DNA of 64,000 nucleotides from Micromussa lordhowensis (taxonomy: Eukaryota; Cnidaria; Anthozoa; Scleractinia; Lobophylliidae). Shown here piece by piece: positions 33,101 through 45,100 of this stretch (positions within the stretch are counted from its first letter, which is position 1; each line of letters opens with the position of its first letter). The stretch spans positions 29,824,742 through 29,888,741 of the forward strand of contig OZ026603.1 in the NCBI GenBank assembly GCA_964020085.1, written 5' to 3'. The position numbers and the translations under genes are program-made. The notes under the pieces are model-generated. The model ran no database searches and was not told the origin of the DNA. It was given only the letters and a program-made list of their open reading frames with translations.

Positions 33101-36100
33101 TCAGTCAATTTAAACGTTATAGTATCTGATAAACAAATAAAATTAATGGAATTATCCCTGAACCCATTTTTCCTTTTTTATTGACTTGGAAATAACATAA
33201 TATAACATAATGATGGTGTGCTCATGAATAGTCCCATCTAAATGTGCTGTGCTTCAAGTAATATTCTGCTACTGCGAAATTGTAACCAAATTATCGGGTG
33301 AAAAATGGCAGATCGCTTCCCCGAGCTCTCAGAGAGTGATTTAAATATGAAAACAAACTTGGTGATCGAATGATAAAACGATTATTAAAATCGCTTATCG
33401 CAAAATATCGTGATTTGTCAGTGTCTCGCAGATCAATTATTTGCCTCAACCATCAGCTTCGGCAAATAACAGATGCATTATTTGCCAAAGCTGAAGATCT
33501 GCTCGCCACTGACAAATGATAATCACAATATTTTGCTCAATCTCGTCCAGTAATTGTACTTAATTAATAAATCTTAAAAACTAACAGCTTGTTAAAAAAT
33601 ACCTGCACTTCTGAGTAAGCTTGAATTTCAAGTAAAGCCTCGAGAAGATTCTCATGGATGTTTAGAACACTCATGAGAGGAAATTCTTTCATAAGCTGAG
33701 AACAAAAACAACATGCTCATAAATAAGACTGGTACCGAGTATTGGAGTAGTGGCTACCAAGCTAGGCGCGGTAGCCAAGTGTGTCTTTGTAGAATTGTTG
33801 CACGGTTGTCGAGGCGGTTGGTCGGAAATAAAGTCGTTTCATCGTTTAGAGGTTTCGTCCCTCGTTCTTTACACTGGTGGCAGCGATGGGATCGCATCGA
33901 GTAGTCCTTCCGGAATCGAAATTTTCCGGTGAAGAAGATGTGCGAGAATTTCTTCGGGACTTTAAAATGTACGTAGCGGTGAACGAGTGGTCGGACGAAA
34001 AAGCAGGCCAGTACTTGGCTGTGTTTTTGAAGGACGACGCGAAAGCTTTCTTCCACCAACAGTCGGAGACAGTGAAGAAAAGTTTCAGCGAGTTATCAGA
34101 GGCTCTGAAGCAGAGATACGAAGGAGGTCTGGCTTTGTTGAAGTACAAGAGAGACTTTAATTCACGAAGCCGTAAGGATGGTGAGCCATTGCATTCGTAT
34201 CTGGCAGATCTCCGAATGGCTTATGACAGAGCCTACGCTCCTCCTGTAGTCGATGAATTACCAGATAGTCCCAGTGCTGCACAGAAGAAGAAAAACAACG
34301 AACAAATCGGCGCTCTTACTTTTTACGAGTCTAGGAAAGCTGAGGATGTGTTATGCCAGTTTGTTAATGGGCTCAAGAAGGATCTCAGGGAATTATTGAT
34401 TAGACAGGATGATCTCCTAAAGACTCCAGTTGAGACTGTTGTCAAGAGAATTGCTACATTGGAGGAGGAGAGTGGTGGTATGCTTAAGGTGGCCTCTGTT
34501 AGTGAACCAAGTGGGAAAGTCAATCCAACTGGTGCAGAAAAACAGGTCAGTGAAATTGAAGAAATGGTAAATAAGACAGTGGAACTAAAGCTAGAAGAGT
34601 TCAGAAGCTCCCAAGGCCCCTTGTCTGCAGCCGTACGTAGGGGAGGAAGACGGACAGGTAGGCAAAGACCTGGTCCGAAGCCGACTGATGTTTGCAGAGC
34701 TTGTAATGGTCGTGGCCACTGGGCTCGCAGTTGCCCGACTTTAAACGGGAGCGGGGCTGGCCAAGGACCCCGACACCAGCCTTGAACTCATGTAATGGGG
34801 TCAACTACCCATACCTCCCTCAGAAGGAGCCCATTATCAACACTGTACACAGAGGTAAAGCTGTAAGTAGGAAGAGTTATTACGTTGAGGGGACTGTGAA
34901 TAAAGAGAAAGCGATCTTCCTGGTTGATACTGGTGCAGAGGTGAGCCTGATATCTTCAAATACCCCTAGTCAATCATTGTAAATGCAGTAGTGTTTGGGT
35001 CGAAAATTACTCTCCAGTAGTTGCCAGATGCACAGTGGAACTGCCTGCAAGAAATCAGGTCCTGATTCCTATGCGAACTAAGGATGGAGACTGTAGAGTT
35101 GGTTTGTTTGAGTCTACGAGAACCCCAGGTGGGGTGTTGATGACTAAAACTGTGGTGGATAGTGACAAGAGTGGAGGGTTTTGGGTGAAAGCCGTAAACC
35201 TATCTGATGAAACTGTGATGCTGTTTAAGAACCAGAAAGTTGGGATTATTACTGACATTGTTGACTGTTCTGACCCGTTGAACCTGTCTCCAGAAGAGGA
35301 TGGTCCTACTGTGTCTTACATCACTAAGGATACATCTGAAGGGCATGTGAAGGAACTTGGCATTGATTTGTCTGACAGTGACCTGAGTGGCATTCAAAGA
35401 GGACAGCTGGAAGATTTACTTCTCTCTTATGCTGATGTCTTTTCGAGGGGTAAGCGTGACATTGGCAAATATACAGCTGGAGTTCAGCACCATATTCCCC
35501 TGAAAGCAGGGACAACTCCAGTCAAACAACAGCTTCGCAGAGTTCCATTTGCCTATCAAGAGGGTGTGAAGTCGGACTTGAAAGAGATGCTGGAAGATGG
35601 AGTTATCGAAAGGTCCGCCTCTGAGTGGGCTAGTCCTCTGGTCATTGTTAGGAAACCTTCTGGGGACCTGAGAATATGTGTGGACTACAGGAAATTAAAT
35701 GAAGCAACAAAAGTAGCCAGTTACCCTCTTCCAAACATGACTGAAACTTTGGACCGTTTAGCTGATGCAAAGTTTTTCACTACCATCGACATGGTCTCAG
35801 GCTACCATCAGATTGAGGTGGCTCCTGAGGACCGGCACAAGACTGCCTTTGTGTCTCCATTTGGTTTGTTTCAGTATTGTCGATTGCCTTTTGGGCTTGC
35901 GGGGGCCCCGGGAACGTTCCAGGCAGTGGTTGAGGACATGCTGCAACTCTTGGATGCCGAGGATGTTATGGCTTACCTGGATGATGTGATTTGTTTCCAC
36001 TCTGGCTTTGAGGAGCATTTAAAAGGCATTGGGAGATTATTACAAACGATCAGGAAAGCTGGTTTCAAGTTATCAGGCAAGAAATGTCAGTTTGCCTCAA

Positions 36101-39100
36101 GGTCAGTCAAGTTCCTTGGTCATGTCATTGACAAGGATGGTATAAGACCACAACCAGAGAAGCTGGACATAATCCGAGAGTGGAAAGTCCCTAAAGATGA
36201 AGCTGATCTTCGCCGTTTTCTGGGTGTTTGTACATTCTGGAGAAGATTCGTAAAAGATTTTGCCCATATTGCAGTCCCACTTCATGATCTCCTTAACAAA
36301 TCAGAATTTGTGTGGACACCTCAATGTGACAGCGCTTTCAAACAACTGAAGGAAATTCTGTGCTCTTCAGTGACTCTGAAACTCCCGGATAGACTGGGAC
36401 GCTTCATTGTGTCTTGTGATGCCTCTGATAAAGCAGTGGGTTTCGTTCTAGAGCAGTCTGATGCTTGTGGGAGTAGAAGACCAGTGGCTTTTGGTGGACG
36501 GAAACTCAACAAGTCTGAATGCAATTATTCGACTACGGAAAAGGAGTGCCTTGCGGTGATTGAGGCCTTGAAAGCCTATCGTCCATATTTGCTGGGACGC
36601 GAGTTTGACTTGTTCACGGATCACGAATCTCTTAAGTGGCTTCTGACCCGAACCAAGGAGCACAGTGGTCGATTGTGGAGATGGGTCGATAAGTTCAGAG
36701 AGTTCCAGTGCAAAGTTCACCACATCGCGGGAAATAAGAATACAGTTGCTGACGCCTTAAGTAGAGTCCAACGAGTGAAGGCTGTTGCACAGGAAGCATG
36801 GTCCCTTAACTTTGTCAGACAACAACAGGACAGTTGCCCAACACTTTCCCAAATCAAGTCTTTGCTGATGTCTAAAGCTTCCCCTCCGAAAAGCGTGGAC
36901 AACTTGGACATCAGGGTTTTTGTTAAGGAGTGGCCCAACCTGAGTGTGGGGAAGGACGGTATCCTTAGGCGTAGTAGCGTTGAGAACTCTGGCTCAGGAC
37001 AGATAATTGTTCCCCGCAGTCTTACCTCGAGAGTTCTTCAGATGTTGCACGACGACCTGGGCCATTTTGGTACTGCCAAGACTTCTTCTAGGGTCAAGGA
37101 GAGGTTTTTCTGGCCGCATATGACTCTGGACATAGAGGAATGGTGCCAGAACTGCTTGCCGTGCCAGAGGAGGAAAAACCCAGTTCCTACAAGAAGAGCT
37201 CCGCTGCAAACAATCATCAGTAGTCGCCCTGGGGAATTGGTAACGATGGATATTGTGGAATACCCATTGAGCTCTCGGGGTTACCGGTACTGTTTAGTTG
37301 TGGTCGACCATTTCACCAAGTGGCTAGAATTGTTCCCACTTAGGGATCAGAAGTCTGAGACCATCGCTAGGAAAGTGTTCGACTGTTGGATTCCCCAACA
37401 TGGCGCTCCAGAACAGATTCATCATGATCAGGGAAAGAACTTGACAGCTGATATGATCAAGGAAATATGTTCTTTTTTTGAGATTTGGAACACGCAAACA
37501 ACACCATTTCACCCCCAGTCAGATGGGGCTTCTGAACGAAGCATTCGTACAGTGAACAGTATGCTTGCGAAGATTGTTACGGAGGATCAAAGGAACTGGG
37601 ATTTGTACATCCCATCCACATGTCTGGCCTACAACACCTCTGTTCACAGTAGCACTGGTTTTACTCCCAGTTTCTTACGGTTTGGTAGGGAGCTCCGTTT
37701 GCCTAGTGATTTGCTTCAGCCAGACTCCCGCCTTCCCTTACAGGAGTTTCATTCTGATTATGCTACCGAGCTCAAGTCAAGGTTGATGCAGGCTTTCCAG
37801 ACTGCTAGTGAAACTCTGAAGGTGTCGAATCGTACTCAGAAGGCTTACTATGACCGCTGGGCGAGAGCCAACGCTTATCAAGTAGGGGACCGAGTTCTCT
37901 GGTTAGACAAGAAATCCCGAAGGGGTAGATGTATGAAACTGAATAGACCTTGGACTGGCCCTTGGATAGTCATCAAGCGTCTAAGTGAAGTGGTTTACAG
38001 GATCAAGTACTGTGGGCCTACTGGGAGTTACTCCAGGGTCAAAAGGAGGGTGGTGCATTTTAATCAGTTGAAACCCTTCGTCGGAGCCAGCGACAAGGGT
38101 CAAGGCGGGGCTGCCATTGAGACAGGACCTACCGAGGCCTTGCGTCCTTCTTCAACTCAAGCGAGCAGTGATGCAGGGTTGATTGTGTTGGAAGATGATA
38201 TTTTCCCGGAAGGTGTCGTGGATCCGGTGCCTGTTCAACACCCTTCCCAAGCAGAGGAACCGGTTAGAAGATCTCAACGAGAGAGGCGTCCACCCCTCTG
38301 GACGCGGGACTATCAAATGGACACTTAAAGGGCTATTTGAAATTCTCATGAAGAACTGTACTTGACTTTCTTTTGTTTTTTTAGTTTTAGATTTCTTTGT
38401 CCTCTCTTAGAAGGGGATAGTGTAAGACTGGTACCGAGTATTGGAGTAGTGGCTACCAAGCTAGGCGCGGTAGCCAAGTGTGTCTTTGTAGAATTGTTGC
38501 ACGGTTGTCGAGGCGGTTGGTCGGAAATAAAGTCGTTTCATCGTTTAGAGGTTTCGTCCCTCGTTCTTTACACATAGGAAGAAATAACAGAAACCCAGCT
38601 ATTTACCATATTACAGAGTTATAAGTAGTAACACTTCAAGAGAATGAAATCATGGCGAAGCTGTTGTAGTTTAAAATGTACTTTAGGCCAGAATGATTTC
38701 AAACTAGATTAATTTTCATCAAAGGGCATGCCTAGGACCAATAGCTTATTAGACCAACAAATATGAGGAAATTTGCAATGATTGCTCGCATGGCCTAGCG
38801 GAAAAGAAGGCAGACTACAAAATCACAGATTGGGTGTTCCAATCCAGGCTTGTACAAAGCAACAAAAAAGGTGATCTTGGGGGGGGGGGTATATGGGATC
38901 CCAGCAGGGTAAGGTAAGATTAGGGACTGAGGGGGGGGGGGGGGTGTTATTCTTTTAACCTACAGTTATAAACTCAAGAATGTAAACCTACATCTCTCAT
39001 CATTTTAATGGCTTCTTTTACTCTTCCAAGCTTTCTTGCACACATGGCCAACCTGCGTCTTATATAAACACAGACATTGGTGTCTCTTCCTGAAAGAGGA

Positions 39101-42100
39101 AAACGGAAATATTCTTGTTGTTATTTAGGTGCATGATAAAATATTACAAGATTATGTGATGATAGTTCAAGGGCTCAGTGGAAACTTTTGGCCAAGTAAC
39201 TTTGTCAAGAACACTCCAAATTTTGCAAGCGGGATTGTTTAGCTGTATTTATTTAACAATGTCCTGCATTTTTTTGCCACTGGAGTTTGCAACTTTTTGG
39301 AGATACAACGCATATAAAAACTCAATTTTATTGTAGTTAGGATTTTGCAGAATTCTTGTCGTCAATATTGTTAATCAGTTTTATTGAAACGTGGTTAGTG
39401 ACTACGCCTTATCTTACACATTTATCTATTTACGTTTCTTTGTTCGGGAGATGTTTCATTAGCACTATCATGTGCTACTCTGAAACCTGAATGTAAATAA
39501 AGTTCATACTGGTATGCCCCCGGGGTGGGGTGAGGAAGTAATCCCTATAATGGCCTATACAGAGAGGTTCTGCCTGAAAGGGGTAAGGGATTTCACAAGT
39601 TGAGGTATATTAAACGGTAGGGATGTTTGTTTTTTAAGTATTCAAAAGGGGCCTTAACATAAAATATATTTTACTTTATGAAGCTCTAAATCATTAAATT
39701 TCATTTCAACGGTTTAGAAAAGAGATGAAGTGTTCTAGAGGTGGTATGTGAAAGGTGAACCATTTTTAATAAAAGGTATACAAAAGGACTACCTTTTCTG
39801 TCAAAGTGGTAAACAAAAGGGCAAGGGGTTGGACATCCAGGTAGAGCCTCCTCTATAAATCTTTGTAGAGTGCCCCCAGGGAATATGTCACTTTATGTTG
39901 TATAAAGGTAAGTGTTAAGAATTTCAACAGTAAACTTTTCTGATACCACAGACTGTAATTTCTGAAGTATCTGATATCACAAGTCTTTAGCCACTTTTCC
40001 AATGCTCTCTCTTCTAAGTGTAGCTACCAAAGGACAACTATTCCAGTTAAATGGAGCCCTGTACGAACAGACTGATGGCGTGGCTATGGGGTCCCATCTT
40101 GGTCCCTTAATAGCTAATGTGTTCATGTTCCACATTGATGAAAACCTTGAGCGAGAGGGTAAACTCCCTTCTTTCTATTGAAGATATGTTGACGATACGC
40201 TCACCATCATGCCCGATAGTCGACCGACAGTCGACCGACAGTAGATTTTGGGAATTATTCTTCACTATTACCACTCACTGTGCAAGGCTTCCTCTTTAGT
40301 GTCAGGGTTTACAGATGCACTGTTTCGTAGCAAGGCTTCACTGGCCTTCAATGCTTGTTTGAATAACTTTTCAGCCTGAAAAAACAATCATGTACAGTTC
40401 ATGACATAATTGATAAAACATTCAGTGACAAATAAAAATTAGAATTTCATTAGGAGCCAGTGCATGTTGTTGAATTCACTGAAGTCTTCTATTGAAATTC
40501 AAAAGCTTTCTTTATCACAATTTTCTTAAGTCTTCTTCGACTAAAAATTAACGAAAACCCTAAATGATAATCAGGGTTGACCTGAAATAGCCATTCTGCA
40601 AAACATTTGGTGCTTCTCACCTCTAAAATGGTTTGCGCCTCCTCCTCTGCTAACAAAATAAGTGCTGTAGGACAACTGCAACAAACCCAATATAACAGCA
40701 CTTAACAAAGAAACTAAAATTAATAACATACAGTGTTTACAGTGTTGTAAGTTAATGCTCTCCCACTCGCCAATGTGAGTGTTAAAAGTACGCTTTTCAT
40801 TTCACTCTTCAGATTATTTACGCTTAAATATTGATAACAAAAACTTTCCACTACTTTTTTCTATCTTTTTTATTTTTCGAGATGCCCAACATAGTGTTTC
40901 ATAAATAGACAAAACGAAATGCTGCTTTCTCTCAGTGACAATTTACAAGGCGTCTTGTATAAGGACCAGAACAAGAAAGCTCAACACAAAATGGCAAGCT
41001 GAGTGTCCATGATTACAAGAAACCGAAAAAAAAAACATGTGGTTTATTGTGAAACAACGCAGGTTTTTTGAGGAGGGGTGGTGCATCTTTCTGAGCGAGA
41101 GAAAATTACACCGGGCAAATGGATTTTGAGAGTCGCTTGCCTGAATAGGGAGTGCTGTCAAAATTTAGTTTCCAACACTGAACTTATAGTGGATCATTAC
41201 ACAATGGGTGTTTAATTAGTCAACAACAAAAGCCTTTTTTATCTGATAGCATGAGTTCAGTGTAGGGGTAGTTGCAAAAACAATCCTGGAGATAAATAGC
41301 AAAGCGCGCAAGTGACGTCATGACTCAGACAAACAAACCGGAATGGCGGACGGTTTTCCTTAAACAGTTTCTAAAACAGCCGGTGTTCTTAAAACACATT
41401 TTTTTAAACGAAAACGTCACCTGGATCCCCTCTAGTTCTCTCAGAATACGCCGATGTTGTATGAGCCTCGTGGGGGGTATAATCATTTGCATTCTATTTT
41501 TAGTCCTCGCACGCTTTGCTATTGTCAAAACAATTTTGTCAAAAATATCACAAACTTGTGGCAAAGTGGCTCATGGCATACATGCATGAAATACTGTACC
41601 TGTATTTTAGCAGATAGTAACTCTTTCACCAAAAACATTTCAAAAATTGTTGTTACAACTCTATGTGTTTAAAAAAACTGTTACTACTAATAGAAAGGGT
41701 AGCACATTAAATAACATGGAACAAACTTTGTCAATCTGTTTTATGCTCCAGGCAATTCTTACTTTATCAGCTAATGGACAAACAAACATTGTTTGCATAT
41801 TTGCAACCATTTTTATTAATTTATTATATGTAAACTTTACTTGTAAAGTATAGTTAACCACAAGAGCTGTATATTACGGTCGATCAATGTGTCTCAGCCA
41901 CAGAGATGATAGTTCTTTATTGCATAAGTGCGTTACAAATACGCCAAGGAACTTGATATCATAAACAATGGACGTTATTAGCTATGTTGCTTTCTTATCT
42001 ATATCAGCAATTAGGCTCGTGTCAACATTATCGTTCCTATCCATTGCTATTGTATCCTTTCCCTATGCTATCAGTTTTTACCATCTGTTGCATATCCGGT

Positions 42101-45100
42101 CCATTAACAGTACTCACGAACATGTTATGTTACACCAGTCTTTGTACTAGTAGCATGCTAGGCACGTCACTTAGTTTTCCGCTGCAAGTGTACAGTTTTT
42201 CCTTTCCCTCCTCTACCCTCCCTATTAATAAACTTGGACTACTGGCCTGGGTGCACACCTTCCACTTAGCTATCGCCTGCGTCAGGCTGGGTGGGTCCCT
42301 TACCCACCTTCTTTTAGCTACCTAAGAGTAGCTAGGTTGGGGGGCTTCCTTCTCTGGGTGAGTGTGCTATCACCCCATTCATTCACTTGGTGTGTCCGCT
42401 AACCGCCTTAGGGTTTGTGCCCTCATTCATTGTCTCTGGGTGTGTCCGCCAACCGCCCAAGTTTCTGCTTTGGGGTTTGTGTCCGCTAACCGCCCCACTT
42501 GTGTTTCTGCTTTGGGGTTCGAGTCCGCTAACCGCCCCACTTTGCTCGCAGGGTGTGTCCGCTAGCCACCCAATTATCTCATCAGGGTGTGTCGCTACCA
42601 CCCACTCTCATTGCTATCCCAGGGAGCACCCAGTGTCCATAGTCCCATTTACTGCCAGATTTGTCTCGTGTTTATTCTTACTATATTTTTAGAGAGCGAA
42701 TTGTTGTTAACGCAAATTTTCTCACACGTATCTTTCTCACAGAAAACACCTTTTAAATCAAAATGTATCATGTAGCAGTTAGCAATGTGTTTCTAATGAA
42801 TATTTCCACAAATAAAAGATGTCCAAGCTTCACTGTTTAAATTCAGTTTTATCCCACATATATATGACTTTGTCTCTACTTCTGTCCTGTTATTGATCAT
42901 AAATTTCGTCATCACATTGTCAAAGTAGCTGTAGATCCGCAGACTACTTTGACAATGTGACGACGAAATTCATTGTCAATAACAGGACAGACTCATTAAA
43001 AACTGACATCAATTTGTTTTTTACGATAACAAATGGTTGAATTGCCCACTCTCGCTTGCTGATGCGTCGCATGAATTTCAAATTCATGTGTCTGTCCGCA
43101 TATTGACGATAAAAATTAGCCAATGAGCGCGCGAGAATTTCTGCAGTTATCGTAAAATATAAGATCATACTGTGCATAATATATTGTGTCCAGTAAAAAC
43201 GCAGAGGAAACTATAGGCTTTAGCCTTGATTCCCTCCTTGCCATCTTGGGAGTCAAAATAATGATGTATGAACTTTATCAGTGAGACTACATATGCTACC
43301 AAAGACTGAAATACAGGTTTTCTGCATATAACACATACCTAGAATTATGTTCTAAAGCCTGATGAGCTGTCTTGATTCTCTTATCTTGGTCTCTTTCTCG
43401 CCATGCTCTTAACATTACTGGAACAAAACACAAGTAAATACAGTAAAATCTCATCATGTAGAAATAGTTAAGAAAACAATAAAATAATATTCTTCAAGGC
43501 AATGATAGCAAATACTGTACTGATTTCTCTAACAGGCTTTAATTTCACAACTGCTTAAGTTGTGTGTGTAACTGCGATGGTTAGTCATGTCTTTCCCTGC
43601 AGTACAAATATATGACCTTTCATATAATTATATTCACTTGAATAAAAATTAAGCTGAGAACTCTTAAGGAATAATCTATATTGCTTTTTACATTTTTTGT
43701 GCAATAATCATATCTTTAACCTCAAATATTCTTTGATGTCAATTATTTTTCTAAAAAACACAGCTCTTGCTACCTTGGTCACTGCTCACATACAAATTTT
43801 ATTTCTCTCTACTAAGACTTAATATTTCTTAATATTTTACTATTTTCATTACTTTACCATATAAAATGTGAGCAATGCCCTTTGTAGTGTAAATTTATAA
43901 AGAATTGAATTGAAAAAAATCATTGAATAAATAATCAGGCAAAGCCCTTGTCTGGTTATTAATTAGTGTTGTTGAGTGGCACTTTCATACTGATAATGTC
44001 AACTGATTCCTGAATAAGTATATCATTCCAAAAATAACCAGTCTTGTTACCAGGCTATTAGCAAAAATAATCAGTTGGTATGCTGTTATAGACATGGCTA
44101 GTATATCTGTTGCAGGTCAAAATGAAATTCAGGTCAAAATGATTTTAACCTAGTTTGATTCTCAATTTCCTTTGTCTTCTGATCATTCCTAATTATTCAT
44201 GATCCATGAATAATTAGGGTTAATAGACAAAGGAATTTCACTTTGACCTGAATTTCGTTATGACTTGCAACATATCTATAAAGTTGCTTAAGCTTCAAAG
44301 AGTTTACTGATTTGAGAGGCATTGAAGTTTTTGTTCATCAAGCAATGTTCTGAGCTGATTCGTTCCAAGCCTGTGCACATACATCATGACTTCAAGTCAT
44401 ATTGCCCTCTCAGTCAATACGTTCTTATAAAATTACAATACTCACACTCATCAGATGGCTCTGCGCTTTCAGCATCAGCATCACAAGTGAAGAATGTCTG
44501 TCACAGAAAGAGCAACTTGTAAAAATAATTATCATTTTATTTTATTCATTCAAGGCTTGTAAAAAACTTTAATTCTAGCTTTCCTTTTGGACAAGAAGCT
44601 CTCACATTTTGCTCCCCCTGGGCAAGTTTTGTCATTTCATTTACTTGGCAAACAAATTGCCTGCGAGTGCGCCTGAGAATGAAAACTAACTTGCCCAGCA
44701 GGACGGCACTTTTCTTGAGCCCTGATTAATTATCAATTTCGTAAAATATCTGGCTCTAAATGGCAGCCATTAACAATGTCAATTTTACATAGCTTTCAGG
44801 ATCTAACATCTCTTATTGACGATGGATGCAAAGGATGTCCTTTGTGTGACAGTTGATTTTTTCATTGGAAAAATTTTAGCATTTTTGTATCTAGTTTTAG
44901 CATTATAACATTGAGTATTATAGTATTATAATTTTAGCATTTTAGGTGTCCCCTATTAGTAGAGGGCCTGTCCCTCGGCTAGCTTCCTCCAGACACGTAA
45001 ATAAAGTTTCTATCTATCTATCTATCTATGACAGGGACTTTGGAATGGCTGAAATGGTTGTGTCTGTAAAGATGTTTGAATTCTCCCTGACTTACAGTTC

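Larger units (their letters stand above)
33722..38572 (+). mobile_element. Ty3/gypsy LTR retrotransposon, nearly complete, in ST7 intron 10
   Basis: Flanked by a 4-bp target duplication CATA (33718-33721 and 38573-38576) and by 152-bp LTRs that are identical except for their first two bases, so the insertion is recent. Internal order is primer site, gag with a zinc knuckle, protease, reverse transcriptase, RNase H, integrase with a GPY/F-like end, then a purine tract. The pol order RT-RH-IN defines the Ty3/gypsy group. The protease is internally truncated and out of frame with pol, so this copy is probably not self-sufficient. It is antisense to ST7. Confidence 0.95.

Noticed and set aside
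42360..42610. CRISPR-like array
   Set aside because: Repeat cores are degenerate, spacing is irregular, and the context is an animal intron.
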